Shown: piece by piece, positions 1 through 8,053 of the stretch
Layout of the letters: every line of letters begins with the position of its first letter
Position numbering within the stretch: position 1 is the first letter of the stretch
Assembly: GCA_002402905.1 (NCBI GenBank)
Contig: DHGT01000019.1
Coordinates: 36,651-100,421, forward strand
DNA length: 63,771 bases
Direction of reading: 5' to 3'
Source: Desulfatitalea sp. UBA4791
Lineage (GTDB): Bacteria > Desulfobacterota > Desulfobacteria > Desulfobacterales > Desulfosarcinaceae
Notes under the pieces: model-generated
What the model was told of the DNA's origin: nothing
What the model saw: the letters and a program-made list of their open reading frames with translations, nothing else
The model's database searches: none
Translations under genes and position numbers: made by a program

Positions 1-206
1 AGGCTGCCCATGACCTTCATGCCTTTAAGGGGTTTGGCCTGGCCATATTTTTTGCGCACGGCCATCAGGCCGGGCATCTCTCTTTCAGATAGCGCCATCT
101 CCTGGTGGCCCAGTTGGGCAAGACCGATATCGGCCACCTTGTATGGCAGCGAAGGGTCCACTTCGAGGTGCCCTTCCGGGCGGTTTGTTTTCGAAGCTAA
201 AGGCAT
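1..206 (-). CDS. ahcY: S-adenosylhomocysteine hydrolase, N-terminal part (cut by window edge)
   Basis: Only the first 68 or so residues are present; the gene runs off the left edge. The reverse-strand translation begins MPLASKTNRP and continues with VADIGLAQLGHQEM and GLMAVRKKYG, the usual start of the AhcY/SahH family, which splits S-adenosylhomocysteine into adenosine and homocysteine in the cytoplasm. A strong AGGAGG sits 7 bases before the chosen ATG at 206. A second in-frame ATG at 212 lies too close to that site. It follows metK on the same strand after about 110 bases, so SAM synthesis and removal of its product are probably co-expressed. I see no riboswitch in the gap. Confidence 0.9.
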   Translation of the reverse strand, partial: MPLASKTNRPEGHLEVDPSLPYKVADIGLAQLGHQEMALSEREMPGLMAVRKKYGQAKPLKGMKVMGS

Positions 207-315
207 CCACATTCCTCCTGTAATCCCGCATCGACCCACCGTGATGCGGTCGATCGGGTTGATATGCTCGCAAAAATATACTTGATGTTAAGGTCTAAAC
301 GGAGAATGTCATCTC

Positions 316-1485
316 CTAAAGTCCCGCTTTTTCCCTCAGGATATCGACCTTGTCCGTCTTTTCCCATGAAAACTCGGGTTCGCTGCGGCCGAAGTGACCA
401 TAGGCAGAGGTCTTCCCATAGATGGGTCGCAATAAATCCAACTGTTCGATAATGGCCGCCGGCCTTAAGTCAAACACCTCCGCAACAATTTGCCGGGCGC
501 GGCTTTCGGCAATGTTACCGGTTCCCATGAAATCGACCATGACCGACACGGGTTGGGCCACGCCGATGGCATAGGCCACCTGGACTTCGCATTTTTTGGC
601 CAGCCCTGCGGCGACCAGGTTTTTGGCCACGTAGCGGCCCATGTAACTGGCGCTTCGGTCGACCTTCGATGGATCCTTGCCCGAAAAACAACCGCCGCCG
701 TGACTGCCTTGCCCGCCATAGGTGTCGACGATGATTTTACGTCCGGTCAAGCCGCAGTCACCCATGGGTCCCCCGATCACAAAACGGCCGGTCGGGTTGA
801 TGAAATAGCGGGTGTCGCCATCGATCATGTCGCTCGGGATCACCTTTTTGATGACCTCTTCGACGATCGCCTCTTTGAGCCGGTCATAGCCGACCTCGGG
901 AATGTGCTGGGAGGAGACCACGATGGTGTCGACCCGCAACGGGGTGCCGTTTTCATATTCTATGGTCACCTGGGATTTGCCGTCCGGTCTGAGAAAGTCC
1001 AGGCTGCCGGTTTTGCGAACCTGCGCCAGCCGCTGGGTCAGTTTATGGGCATACATGATCGGCATGGGCATCAGTTCCGGGGTATCATCGGTGGCAAATC
1101 CGAACATCAGGCCCTGGTCGCCGGCGCCTTGCTCCTTGTAAAGCCCTTCGCCCACATTGACTCCCTGTGCAATGTCCGACGATTGGCGATCCAGGCTGGT
1201 GATCACCGAGCAGGTCTGCCAGTCGAAGCCCATCTGGGAAGAGTCGTATCCGATATTGCGGATGGTATGTCTTACGATATCGGGGATATTGACGTAGCAG
1301 GACGTGGTGATTTCACCGGCGATAAATGCCAGCCCGGTGGTGACCAGGGTTTCGCATGCCACCCGGCAGGCGGTGTCCTGGGCCATGATGGCGTCCAGGA
1401 CCGCATCGGATATGGCATCGGCGACCTTGTCCGGGTGTCCCTCGGTCACCGATTCGGATGTAAAGAAGTAGCGTTCTTTATTCAT
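316..1485 (-). CDS. metK: S-adenosylmethionine synthetase
   Basis: The product is a 389-residue methionine adenosyltransferase that makes SAM from methionine and ATP. It starts MNKERYFFTSESVTEGHPDK, the family's N-terminal signature with the GHPDK ATP/Mg site. It also has GAGDQGLMFGFA (methionine loop region), the GGGCFSGKDPSKVDRS phosphate-binding stretch (about residues 265-280) and the closing HFGR. Length is normal for bacteria. The ATG at 1485 follows AAGGAG by a normal spacing. It lies upstream of ahcY on the same strand, forming an activated-methyl-cycle pair. Identification is secure. Confidence 0.97.
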   Translation of the reverse strand: MNKERYFFTSESVTEGHPDKVADAISDAVLDAIMAQDTACRVACETLVTTGLAFIAGEITTSCYVNIPDIVRHTIRNIGYDSSQMGFDWQTCSVITSLDRQSSDIAQGVNVGEGLYKEQGAGDQGLMFGFATDDTPELMPMPIMYAHKLTQRLAQVRKTGSLDFLRPDGKSQVTIEYENGTPLRVDTIVVSSQHIPEVGYDRLKEAIVEEVIKKVIPSDMIDGDTRYFINPTGRFVIGGPMGDCGLTGRKIIVDTYGGQGSHGGGCFSGKDPSKVDRSASYMGRYVAKNLVAAGLAKKCEVQVAYAIGVAQPVSVMVDFMGTGNIAESRARQIVAEVFDLRPAAIIEQLDLLRPIYGKTSAYGHFGRSEPEFSWEKTDKVDILREKAGL

Positions 1486-1823
1486 TTATGATCCGCTCCT
1501 TGATAATAATGAGGATTTTTAAGCAGGGGGAGTGATCCGCATCGATTGCTTACAAGCCATTTCAAAAAGGCCTTTGGGTTCAATTTGGACGTGGCTTATG
1601 GTGAGCCGCACTATCGGCAAACAGGGTACGGAATGATGATGACGCGTTTCATCGCCCCCATTCTGTACGAGAGGTCCCTTGCCTCCAATCGACCGGCGGC
1701 AGACTATATCAAGGAGTGATGGCCTGTCAACGGGGATTCAACGGTGGCAGTAGGGTTGCGCCAAGACGTCCGGTCCCTCGTTGTTTTACCCCAGGGGAAC
1801 GGTGGGGGTCTCTTCGCCGGGGA
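1486..1823. other. Intergenic region upstream of metK
   Basis: This 338-base gap separates metK from the cytidylate-kinase-like gene on the same strand. It contains the metK ribosome-binding site and a plus-strand coding-like remnant at 1513-1719. I searched by eye for a SAM or SAH riboswitch on the metK strand and found none of the conserved core, nor a clear promoter. Confidence 0.5.
1513..1719 (+). pseudogene. Possible 3' remnant of an unknown gene
   Basis: A plus-strand frame is open from just after a stop at 1510-1512 to the TGA at 1717-1719. It gives about 68 residues with coding-like composition, including HFKKAFGFNLDVAYG and GMMMTRFIAPILYE. No ATG precedes the well-formed part; a TTG at 1546 is the only reasonable start and has no well-spaced ribosome site. 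It could be the tail of a gene whose 5' end was lost, a short TTG-started gene, or chance. I do not recognise the family. Confidence 0.25.
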
Positions 1824-2441
1824 TCAGGCCTCTGGATTGACCATCTGGACCACAAGGCGCTCGGCATCTTCCAGCGGCACGCGGGCCGTGTTGATGACCA
1901 GATGGTATAACTCCGGCTGGTCGTAGTCTTGTTTGCTCAACTTGTGATAAAGGTTGGCCCTTCGTTTGTCGTTGACCCTGACCAATTGGGCGGCACGCTG
2001 TTCGGTCATGTTGTAGTGCGCCATGATAAAACGGACCCGGTTTTCAAAGCTGTTGATCAACAGCACATGATAGGCTTCGGGCATGTCGCTCAGGATATAC
2101 TGGCTCCCCCGTCCCAGAATCACCACATTACCCTCTTCGGCCATATGGGAGATCAGCACCACCAGGTAATCCAGGTAAATCTGCTCATCAATATAACCGC
2201 GCTCGTCTTTAAGGATCCGATCCACGAGCGGTTTGGATACCATTTTGTTGATTATGCGAGACAATCGACCGCCGGCCTCTTTTTCCACGGATTCCACCCA
2301 TCCGGAAGATACCCTGGCCAGTTCGGCGATCTTTTGAACGATGTCTTCGTCCGCGAAGGTGTATCCCAATCGTTTTGCCACACACTCACCCAGGGTTTTC
2401 CCCCCGGCACCAAATTGACGTGATATGGTGATAACGGCCAT
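1824..2441 (-). CDS. Cytidylate-kinase-like family protein (first of three)
   Basis: This 205-residue protein belongs to the cytidylate-kinase-like family (Pfam Cytidylate_kin2), which has a P-loop kinase fold but no settled substrate. The N-terminus MAVITISRQFGAGGKTLGE carries the modified P-loop, followed by GYTFADEDIV, a conserved EKEAGGR and the central VVILGRGSQYIL strand. Basic NDKRRANLY near residue 160 resembles the lid. It is the last gene of the minus-strand signalling cluster, 45 bases after the universal stress protein. Two paralogs lie at 9660-10298 and 14630-15346. A nucleotide-linked signalling role is possible but not shown; true CMP kinase activity is not assumed. Confidence 0.85.
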   Translation of the reverse strand: MAVITISRQFGAGGKTLGECVAKRLGYTFADEDIVQKIAELARVSSGWVESVEKEAGGRLSRIINKMVSKPLVDRILKDERGYIDEQIYLDYLVVLISHMAEEGNVVILGRGSQYILSDMPEAYHVLLINSFENRVRFIMAHYNMTEQRAAQLVRVNDKRRANLYHKLSKQDYDQPELYHLVINTARVPLEDAERLVVQMVNPEA

Positions 2442-2486
2442 GTTCTTCTTCCTCCTGTGCCCCGATGGCAGCTGTTGTGCTCTCGT

Positions 2487-3368
2487 TCAGCTTGGTTTGG
2501 GCGGCGGAACGATCAATGTCGGGTAATCGGATTTTTCGGCGATGTTCTGAGGCACACTGCCCAAAAAGCGTTCGACCCACTCCTGTTTCGCGGACGACCC
2601 CAGCACAATCAATGTGGCCTGGCAATCCTTGGCGGCCCGTTCGATCTCTTTGATCGGATCGCCCACGTAGACGTGGGCGCGCGCATCGATGCCGACACCC
2701 GCAAATCGGTCGCAAATCTCTTCGAGCTTTTCGCGTGCCGCTTTACGGACTTTTTGAACCGTCATGGAATTATCACCCTTGAGGTCTTTTTCCTGGGCCA
2801 CGTGTACCACATGGACCTGCTCCACGATGCCGTTCAGTGGCCTCAAATAGGCTTCCGCCCGGAGACTGGCCGGGGACCAGTCCGTAGCCAGAAGGATCCG
2901 TTCAAAGGGTCGGTCAAGGACCTCGATTTTGTCGGGCATGGGTTTGTAGACCAATACGGGTATGGAGGCCTGGCGCAGCACCTCGGTCACGTCGGAGCCG
3001 GAATAGAGTTGGTCGATGAACCGCTTTCGCGAGCGGCCCACCACGATGAGGTCGGCCTCCTCCTTGCGAGCGGCGTCGAAAACCTGGCGAACCATGTTTC
3101 CGACCACGATATAGACGCCCACCTCCATCCCCTGTTCGAAAAGGGTTTCGGCCCAATCGATGAATCGGATATTGGCGGTCTCGCGCAGGCGTATCTCTTC
3201 TATTTTCTGGTACCCAAGGCCGCGATGCATGGAAACCTTTTCCCGTTCGATGACATTGACGAAGACAACATGATTCAATGACGCTTTGCGCAGTACGAGC
3301 AGGCTTTGCAGTGCATCAAAGCTCAAGTCGTCAAACTTGGTGACAAATAGAAGTTTTTTGATATTCAT
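2487..3368 (-). CDS. Tandem universal stress protein (UspA x2)
   Basis: The 293-residue product has two UspA domains, about residues 1-145 and 150-290. The first begins MNIKKLLFVTKFDDLSFDAL and includes ADLIVVGRSRK; the second begins with RILLATDWSPASLRA and ends with LIVLGSSAKQE and the PTLIVPP strand. Tandem Usp proteins bind ATP or act as stress-responsive scaffolds. It lies between a lone receiver gene (30 bases upstream) and a cytidylate-kinase-like gene (downstream), so it is probably part of the same stress or energy-status module. The glycine-rich ATP motif is incomplete in the first domain, so ATP binding there is uncertain. Confidence 0.9.
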   Translation of the reverse strand: MNIKKLLFVTKFDDLSFDALQSLLVLRKASLNHVVFVNVIEREKVSMHRGLGYQKIEEIRLRETANIRFIDWAETLFEQGMEVGVYIVVGNMVRQVFDAARKEEADLIVVGRSRKRFIDQLYSGSDVTEVLRQASIPVLVYKPMPDKIEVLDRPFERILLATDWSPASLRAEAYLRPLNGIVEQVHVVHVAQEKDLKGDNSMTVQKVRKAAREKLEEICDRFAGVGIDARAHVYVGDPIKEIERAAKDCQATLIVLGSSAKQEWVERFLGSVPQNIAEKSDYPTLIVPPPKPS

Positions 3369-3398
3369 GCGCAGGCCGTTCTCCTGTTTTGCGGTCCG

Positions 3399-3791
3399 CT
3401 AGTGCAATAGGTTCCGGATGGCCGTGGCGAGCTCCTCGGGTTCCACCGGCTTTTCCAGATAGGCTTCCGGTTCCGGCACCGCTGCCCCGCCGAATTCGGT
3501 CAGGGCTTTCTGGGAACGCAAAAAAGATTTCTGGGTGATCCCAGACAAGATGATCACCGGAATTTTTTGCAGTTTCGGGTCCGTCTTGATGTGGCGAAAC
3601 AACCTCACGCCACTCTCCTTGGGCATCAACACGTCTAAAATGACCAAGTCGGGTTGTTCGCTTTTGACGATGGCCAACCCCTGTTCTCCATCGGTTGCTT
3701 CCAGCGGTGTGTACCCATGTTCTTCCAGGACGGTGACGCTGAAGAGTCTGACATCCGGATCGTCGTCCACCACGAGAACTTTTTTACCCAT
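3399..3791 (-). CDS. Single-domain response regulator
   Basis: This is a 130-residue receiver with no output domain. It has the acidic pair in VVDDDPD near the N-terminus, the phospho-acceptor Asp in LVILDVLMPKESG, a Ser/Thr switch in VIILSGIT and Lys in YLEKPVEPEE. The stretch AVPEPEAYL before the lysine is a longer loop than in CheY. An AGGAGG-type site precedes the ATG. It follows two histidine kinases on the same strand, so it is a likely phosphorylation target of one of them and may act by protein contact. Confidence 0.92.
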   Translation of the reverse strand: MGKKVLVVDDDPDVRLFSVTVLEEHGYTPLEATDGEQGLAIVKSEQPDLVILDVLMPKESGVRLFRHIKTDPKLQKIPVIILSGITQKSFLRSQKALTEFGGAAVPEPEAYLEKPVEPEELATAIRNLLH

Positions 3792-3923
3792 ATGATTTTC
3801 CTCCTTGGCGCCGATTGAAGGTGTTGTTTCGATGTTGCCACGGGTCTCAATCTAAGAGCCCGTTTTTAAATTCAAAAAGAAACCGCTCGCAAGATTCTCG
3901 ATGGGCTTTCGCCACCGCGCGCG

Positions 3924-5477
3924 TCAGGTGCTGGATCCGGCGGCCGCTGTGCAATGACGCATGAACGGCAGGCAAAAGGTAAAGGTGGTGCCCGCCCCTG
4001 GTTTCGATTGGACCGTGATGGTGCCGTGATGTTCCTTAACCAATTTACGGGTGACCAACAACCCCAATCCCGTGCCCCGATGTCCCTTGGTACTGAAGAA
4101 CCGGGAAAACAATTTTTTTTGGACTTCCGGGCTCATCCCGCTGCCGTTATCGATAACTTCGAAGCAGATCCGATCGTTTTCCATGCGGTGCGTTCGAATC
4201 GTGACTCGCCATTGTTTGTCGGATTCCACCTCGAAGAGGCAGGCATCCAAGGCATTGGAAATCAGATTGGATAAGCATTGGTGCAAAATATGAGGATCCA
4301 TGCAGACCGTGCCGACCGCGGGATCCAGATCGGTTTCGATGCGAATGTTATACTCATCGGCGGTCGTTTGAACCATCTGGCGCACTTCCTGAACGATGGC
4401 ATTGGGTTCACACGGTACATAGTCCAGATCGCGTTCTTTGGAGAAGGAGAGCAGGTCCATGACCAGGTCCGAAGTACGCTTGATGTTGCGCTGAATGATG
4501 TCCCATCCCTTCAACAACTTCTCATCGTCGTTTTTGGCAATGCCCAGATTGACCAGATAGGAGCCGCCTTTGAATCCATGTAGCAGGTTTTTGATGCCAT
4601 GGGCAACACCGGCTACCGTCTGGCCGATAGCGGCCAGACGCTCGGCGTGCAGCAGTTCGGCCTCCAGCCGTTTGATTTCGCGCAGGTCCTGATAAAAAGA
4701 GACCGACCCCATCAATTTGCCTTTTTCCTTCAAGGGGGCACCATAAAAACGGACCGGAATTCGCTCCCCGTCATTGGCCGTGACGATCGTCTCCACCCAT
4801 TCGGTTGGCGTTGCTGTGCCGTTGGATGCGGGCAGATGAGAAAAAAAACGGGCCACCTCGTCTGGAAGGATTTCTGTGATGTGCCGTTCCTTAATCTCTT
4901 CAAACGTATGGCCGAAAATTCGCTGGGCGCCCGGATTGTAAATCACGATCCGCAGCTGGTCATCGGTGGCGATGATCGCATCGTTGGAGCTTTCGATGAG
5001 CCGTGACAGAAAGTTGGATTGGCGGCGCAGTTCCTGGGTGGCGTGTGCGACTTTCTCTTCCAGCTCCTCGGTGTGGGCCTTGAGCTGACTGCGGATGGCC
5101 AGCTTCTCATCGGCGCGTCCAATGGCCACAGCAAGGACTTCATCGCGTACCGGCTTGTTGATAAAATCCGAAGCCCCCAATTTCAACGCTTCGATGGCAT
5201 TGTCGATGTCACCGTGGCCGGTGATGATGATGACCTCTGCGTCGGCTTCCAGGGCCTTGATGTTGCGAAGCACTTCGATGCCGTCCATGCCGGGCATTTT
5301 AACGTCGGTCAGAACCAGATCGGGCGACTGTGCTTTAAATAGACGCAACCCCTCTTCTCCGCTCCTGGCGGTCATCACGTCGTAACCATCGATGCGCAGG
5401 CTCATGGATAACACGCGCAAAATATCCTGTTCATCATCGATGAGAAGAATCTTATGGATTTTACGATTCGTTGACAT
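3924..5477 (-). CDS. Receiver-PAS-histidine kinase hybrid
   Basis: The 517-residue soluble protein has an N-terminal receiver (about 8-125; LLIDDEQD, Asp in LVLTDVKMPG, Lys in FINKPV), a coiled linker, a PAS domain (about 165-285; SSNDAIIATDDQ) and a HisKA/HATPase core. The phospho-acceptor His is in VAHGIKN, with the G boxes in VIDNGSGMS and GTGLGLL. A receiver at the N-terminus of a kinase suggests it takes phosphate or a conformational cue from another kinase, the best candidate being the 857-residue protein whose gene overlaps it by 17 bases. No membrane segment is seen. Target unknown, perhaps the lone receiver next door. Confidence 0.9.
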   Translation of the reverse strand: MSTNRKIHKILLIDDEQDILRVLSMSLRIDGYDVMTARSGEEGLRLFKAQSPDLVLTDVKMPGMDGIEVLRNIKALEADAEVIIITGHGDIDNAIEALKLGASDFINKPVRDEVLAVAIGRADEKLAIRSQLKAHTEELEEKVAHATQELRRQSNFLSRLIESSNDAIIATDDQLRIVIYNPGAQRIFGHTFEEIKERHITEILPDEVARFFSHLPASNGTATPTEWVETIVTANDGERIPVRFYGAPLKEKGKLMGSVSFYQDLREIKRLEAELLHAERLAAIGQTVAGVAHGIKNLLHGFKGGSYLVNLGIAKNDDEKLLKGWDIIQRNIKRTSDLVMDLLSFSKERDLDYVPCEPNAIVQEVRQMVQTTADEYNIRIETDLDPAVGTVCMDPHILHQCLSNLISNALDACLFEVESDKQWRVTIRTHRMENDRICFEVIDNGSGMSPEVQKKLFSRFFSTKGHRGTGLGLLVTRKLVKEHHGTITVQSKPGAGTTFTFCLPFMRHCTAAAGSST

Positions 5478-8034
5478 CGCTACACATCGGAAAGCTTAAA
5501 ATGAAGGTCGTTCCCTCGCCTTTCTGGCTTCGCACATCGATGGTGCCGTCATAGTCCTTGACAATCCCATAGCTGATGCTCACCCCCAATCCGGTCCCCT
5601 TGCCCACCTTTTTGGTAGTGAAAAAGGGTTCGAACAGTTTGCCTTTCACCTCCTGGCTCATGCCGACGCCATTATCCTCGACCGTAACAATGACTCTATC
5701 CTTTTCTGCGTGACTGCGGATGGCGAGGCGCTTGGCCATGCCCTGGTGTTCCGGCTGCTCGGCCTTCTCGTCTATGGCGTCGATGGCATTGGTGACCAGG
5801 TTGATGAAAACCTGCTCGAGGCGGTTGTGGTCGGCCATGATGAAAGGTATATCGTCGTCCAAATTCAGGTCAAGGGCTATCTCATGAACCTTGATCTGAT
5901 GCCCCAGGACCTTGAAGACATCCCGTATGGGGTCGTTGATCTTGATCTTGTTCTTCACGACTTCCGACTGCCGCGCAAATTCCCGCACGTGCCGAATGAT
6001 GCCCGTGGCCCGTGATACATTGGCGGTAATATCGTTGGCCATGCTGCGCAGGTCTTCGGAAGGGATCGGCTGTTCCTTATGGATCATTTTCAACAAATAG
6101 TCGGCACAAATCTGGATGACATTCAGGGGTTGATTGATTTCGTGGGCCATCCCGGCGGCCATCAATCCCAGAGTCGTCATCTTGCTGGCCTGTATCAGCT
6201 GGGTCTCTTTGTCCACGGTTTCCGATATATCGGTGGTCGTGGCGATCAGCACGTCGCCTTCATCGTTCTGGGCATGGCTGACGTTGATGTTGACAAAAAA
6301 CGGCCGTCTCCCCCTGCGAAAGTGGCGCCGCTTGGAAAAGAGAACGGATTGACCGACGGCCAAATGCGTCAAGCCCGAGCGCACTTCGGTGTCTTCCGGG
6401 TCTCCTAACTGCATGAAGGGCATGCCGTTGAACTCTTCGCGTGAATACCCATAGCACTCTTTGGCCCGTTCGTTGATATCCAGGATGTTGAGCGACTGTC
6501 GATCGATGATAAAAATCGGATTGGGGTCATTGTTGAACAGGGAGCGATACTTGGCTTCGGACTTGATGTACTGCTCTTGAAGCACGGCATTTTCAAGCGC
6601 CACGCCGATCCGGTTGCCGATCAACTCCAGGATATGGCGCTCTCCCTCGTCATACGTTTTAGGCGTACGGCTGGCGATCTGCATGACCCCCAGGGTTTTC
6701 TTGTGCTTGGCGCTGATGGGCACGTAGGCCAGAGATTGAAATCCCTTGTCGGCCAGGTCGGAGAGCAACGGTTCTTGCCGGGGATCGATTTTGTCGATCA
6801 GGGTCAGCGTATCGCTCTGGGCCACTTGACGGATGAGCCGGTCATGCGGTTGAATCACGGGGTGGTTTGATCGGGGAAGTCCATAATGATATTTGAGATG
6901 AAACCCCTCTCCGTTGTTACGCAGGAAAATGGAGATGTCGTCCACCATTAAAAAGTGCTGGATCTCTTTTAACGCGGCTTCGATACGAAAATCGACGATC
7001 CAGGGTGCGCTCAGCGCCGTATAAATGGCACACAAGGCACTCAATTCAGAGGCGTGCCGCTCTCTTTCCTGTTCGGCGCGTTTGTCTTCGGTTTTATCCC
7101 ATAATGTTTCGATGGCGCCGACGATGGTGCCATCCGGTGCCTTGATGGGGGCTGCCGTGAACCACAGCCATTTGCCGCCGTCACCCACCTGTGGGAAAAA
7201 GACTTCTGCTTCGTAGGCGCCTTCGATCATGGCGGATTTGCGCCATTGGCCGCCGTAGAGTTTTTCAATTTCGCCTTCATCGATTTGATCGATGATGACA
7301 TCGGCCATGGTCGGACGCTCCCGACGCCAAAACGGGGCCCACTGACGATTGGTGCCGACGACTTCATCGGCCGGAGCGCCGGACATTTTTTCCAGCGCGC
7401 GATTCCAGTGGGTGACGATATGATCTCGATTGATGACAAAAGTGGGTATGGTGCTACCCTGGATGATCTGGGACTGTGTCTTTTGAATCTCCAGCAGCGC
7501 CAGTTCCTTTTCGCGGTAGCGTTCGTTGCGGCTCTTGATAATCTCATTGAAGCAGTTGAAGACCTGGAGGAACAATTCCTCCAGCGCAGCCGGATCGTTC
7601 AGATGGGTGTTAAATTCATCGAGAATTTGCAGCTGCAGGTTTTCCACCTGGATCGTATCCCACAGGTAGCGCGCTACGGAGTGATCGATCAGGTCCACAT
7701 GGGACGGTTTGGTCTTCTGGATGGCGGCGGCCAGGTCGGGATCGTTGGTGATCTCCAGAATCACCTGCAAATCGGGGAAGGTGTACAAGGCGTCGTAATG
7801 GGAGCCTGTGGCAATGCCGCACTGCCGGGCATAGCCGTACCCTTCGGCTTCAGGATCGATATCCACGACGCACAGGATGTGGGGTTTGATCGGATGGCGA
7901 TCCTCTTCCTTTAAGAAGCGCAGCAATTTGTTGCAGAATCGGCCACCACCGACAATGCCGACCTTGGCCCCCCGCAGGCGGTTGATCACGGCGTTGCCAT
8001 TGCTGCAATTTTTAAACGTTCCCAAAGCGCTCAT
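5461..8034 (-). CDS. Cytosolic histidine kinase with Rossmann-like N-terminal domain, PAS, GAF, PAS
   Basis: The 857-residue protein has an unusual front end: residues 22-140 contain VGIVGGGRF, an acidic-ended second strand (VVDIDP) and further alternating strand-helix segments, as in NAD(P)-binding Rossmann folds. PAS (about 195-325), GAF (335-490), PAS (505-625), HisKA (His in MAHEINQPL) and HATPase (VEDNGVGMS, GTGLGVS) domains follow. No transmembrane segment is seen, so it senses cytoplasmic signals. It starts 19 bases after the antiporter gene and overlaps the next kinase gene by 17 bases, implying co-translation. Sensing of dinucleotide redox state is an inference from the fold only. 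Confidence 0.88.
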   Translation of the reverse strand: MSALGTFKNCSNGNAVINRLRGAKVGIVGGGRFCNKLLRFLKEEDRHPIKPHILCVVDIDPEAEGYGYARQCGIATGSHYDALYTFPDLQVILEITNDPDLAAAIQKTKPSHVDLIDHSVARYLWDTIQVENLQLQILDEFNTHLNDPAALEELFLQVFNCFNEIIKSRNERYREKELALLEIQKTQSQIIQGSTIPTFVINRDHIVTHWNRALEKMSGAPADEVVGTNRQWAPFWRRERPTMADVIIDQIDEGEIEKLYGGQWRKSAMIEGAYEAEVFFPQVGDGGKWLWFTAAPIKAPDGTIVGAIETLWDKTEDKRAEQERERHASELSALCAIYTALSAPWIVDFRIEAALKEIQHFLMVDDISIFLRNNGEGFHLKYHYGLPRSNHPVIQPHDRLIRQVAQSDTLTLIDKIDPRQEPLLSDLADKGFQSLAYVPISAKHKKTLGVMQIASRTPKTYDEGERHILELIGNRIGVALENAVLQEQYIKSEAKYRSLFNNDPNPIFIIDRQSLNILDINERAKECYGYSREEFNGMPFMQLGDPEDTEVRSGLTHLAVGQSVLFSKRRHFRRGRRPFFVNINVSHAQNDEGDVLIATTTDISETVDKETQLIQASKMTTLGLMAAGMAHEINQPLNVIQICADYLLKMIHKEQPIPSEDLRSMANDITANVSRATGIIRHVREFARQSEVVKNKIKINDPIRDVFKVLGHQIKVHEIALDLNLDDDIPFIMADHNRLEQVFINLVTNAIDAIDEKAEQPEHQGMAKRLAIRSHAEKDRVIVTVEDNGVGMSQEVKGKLFEPFFTTKKVGKGTGLGVSISYGIVKDYDGTIDVRSQKGEGTTFILSFPMCSDVNES

Positions 8035-8053
8035 TGCCGTTTTGCCCAGCTTG

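Noticed and set aside
490..1491. 333-residue plus-strand open frame over metK
   Set aside because: Antisense to a secure metK; composition is not protein-like.
1486..1823. SAM or SAH riboswitch upstream of metK
   Set aside because: Expected by function, but none of the conserved core sequences could be found on the metK strand.
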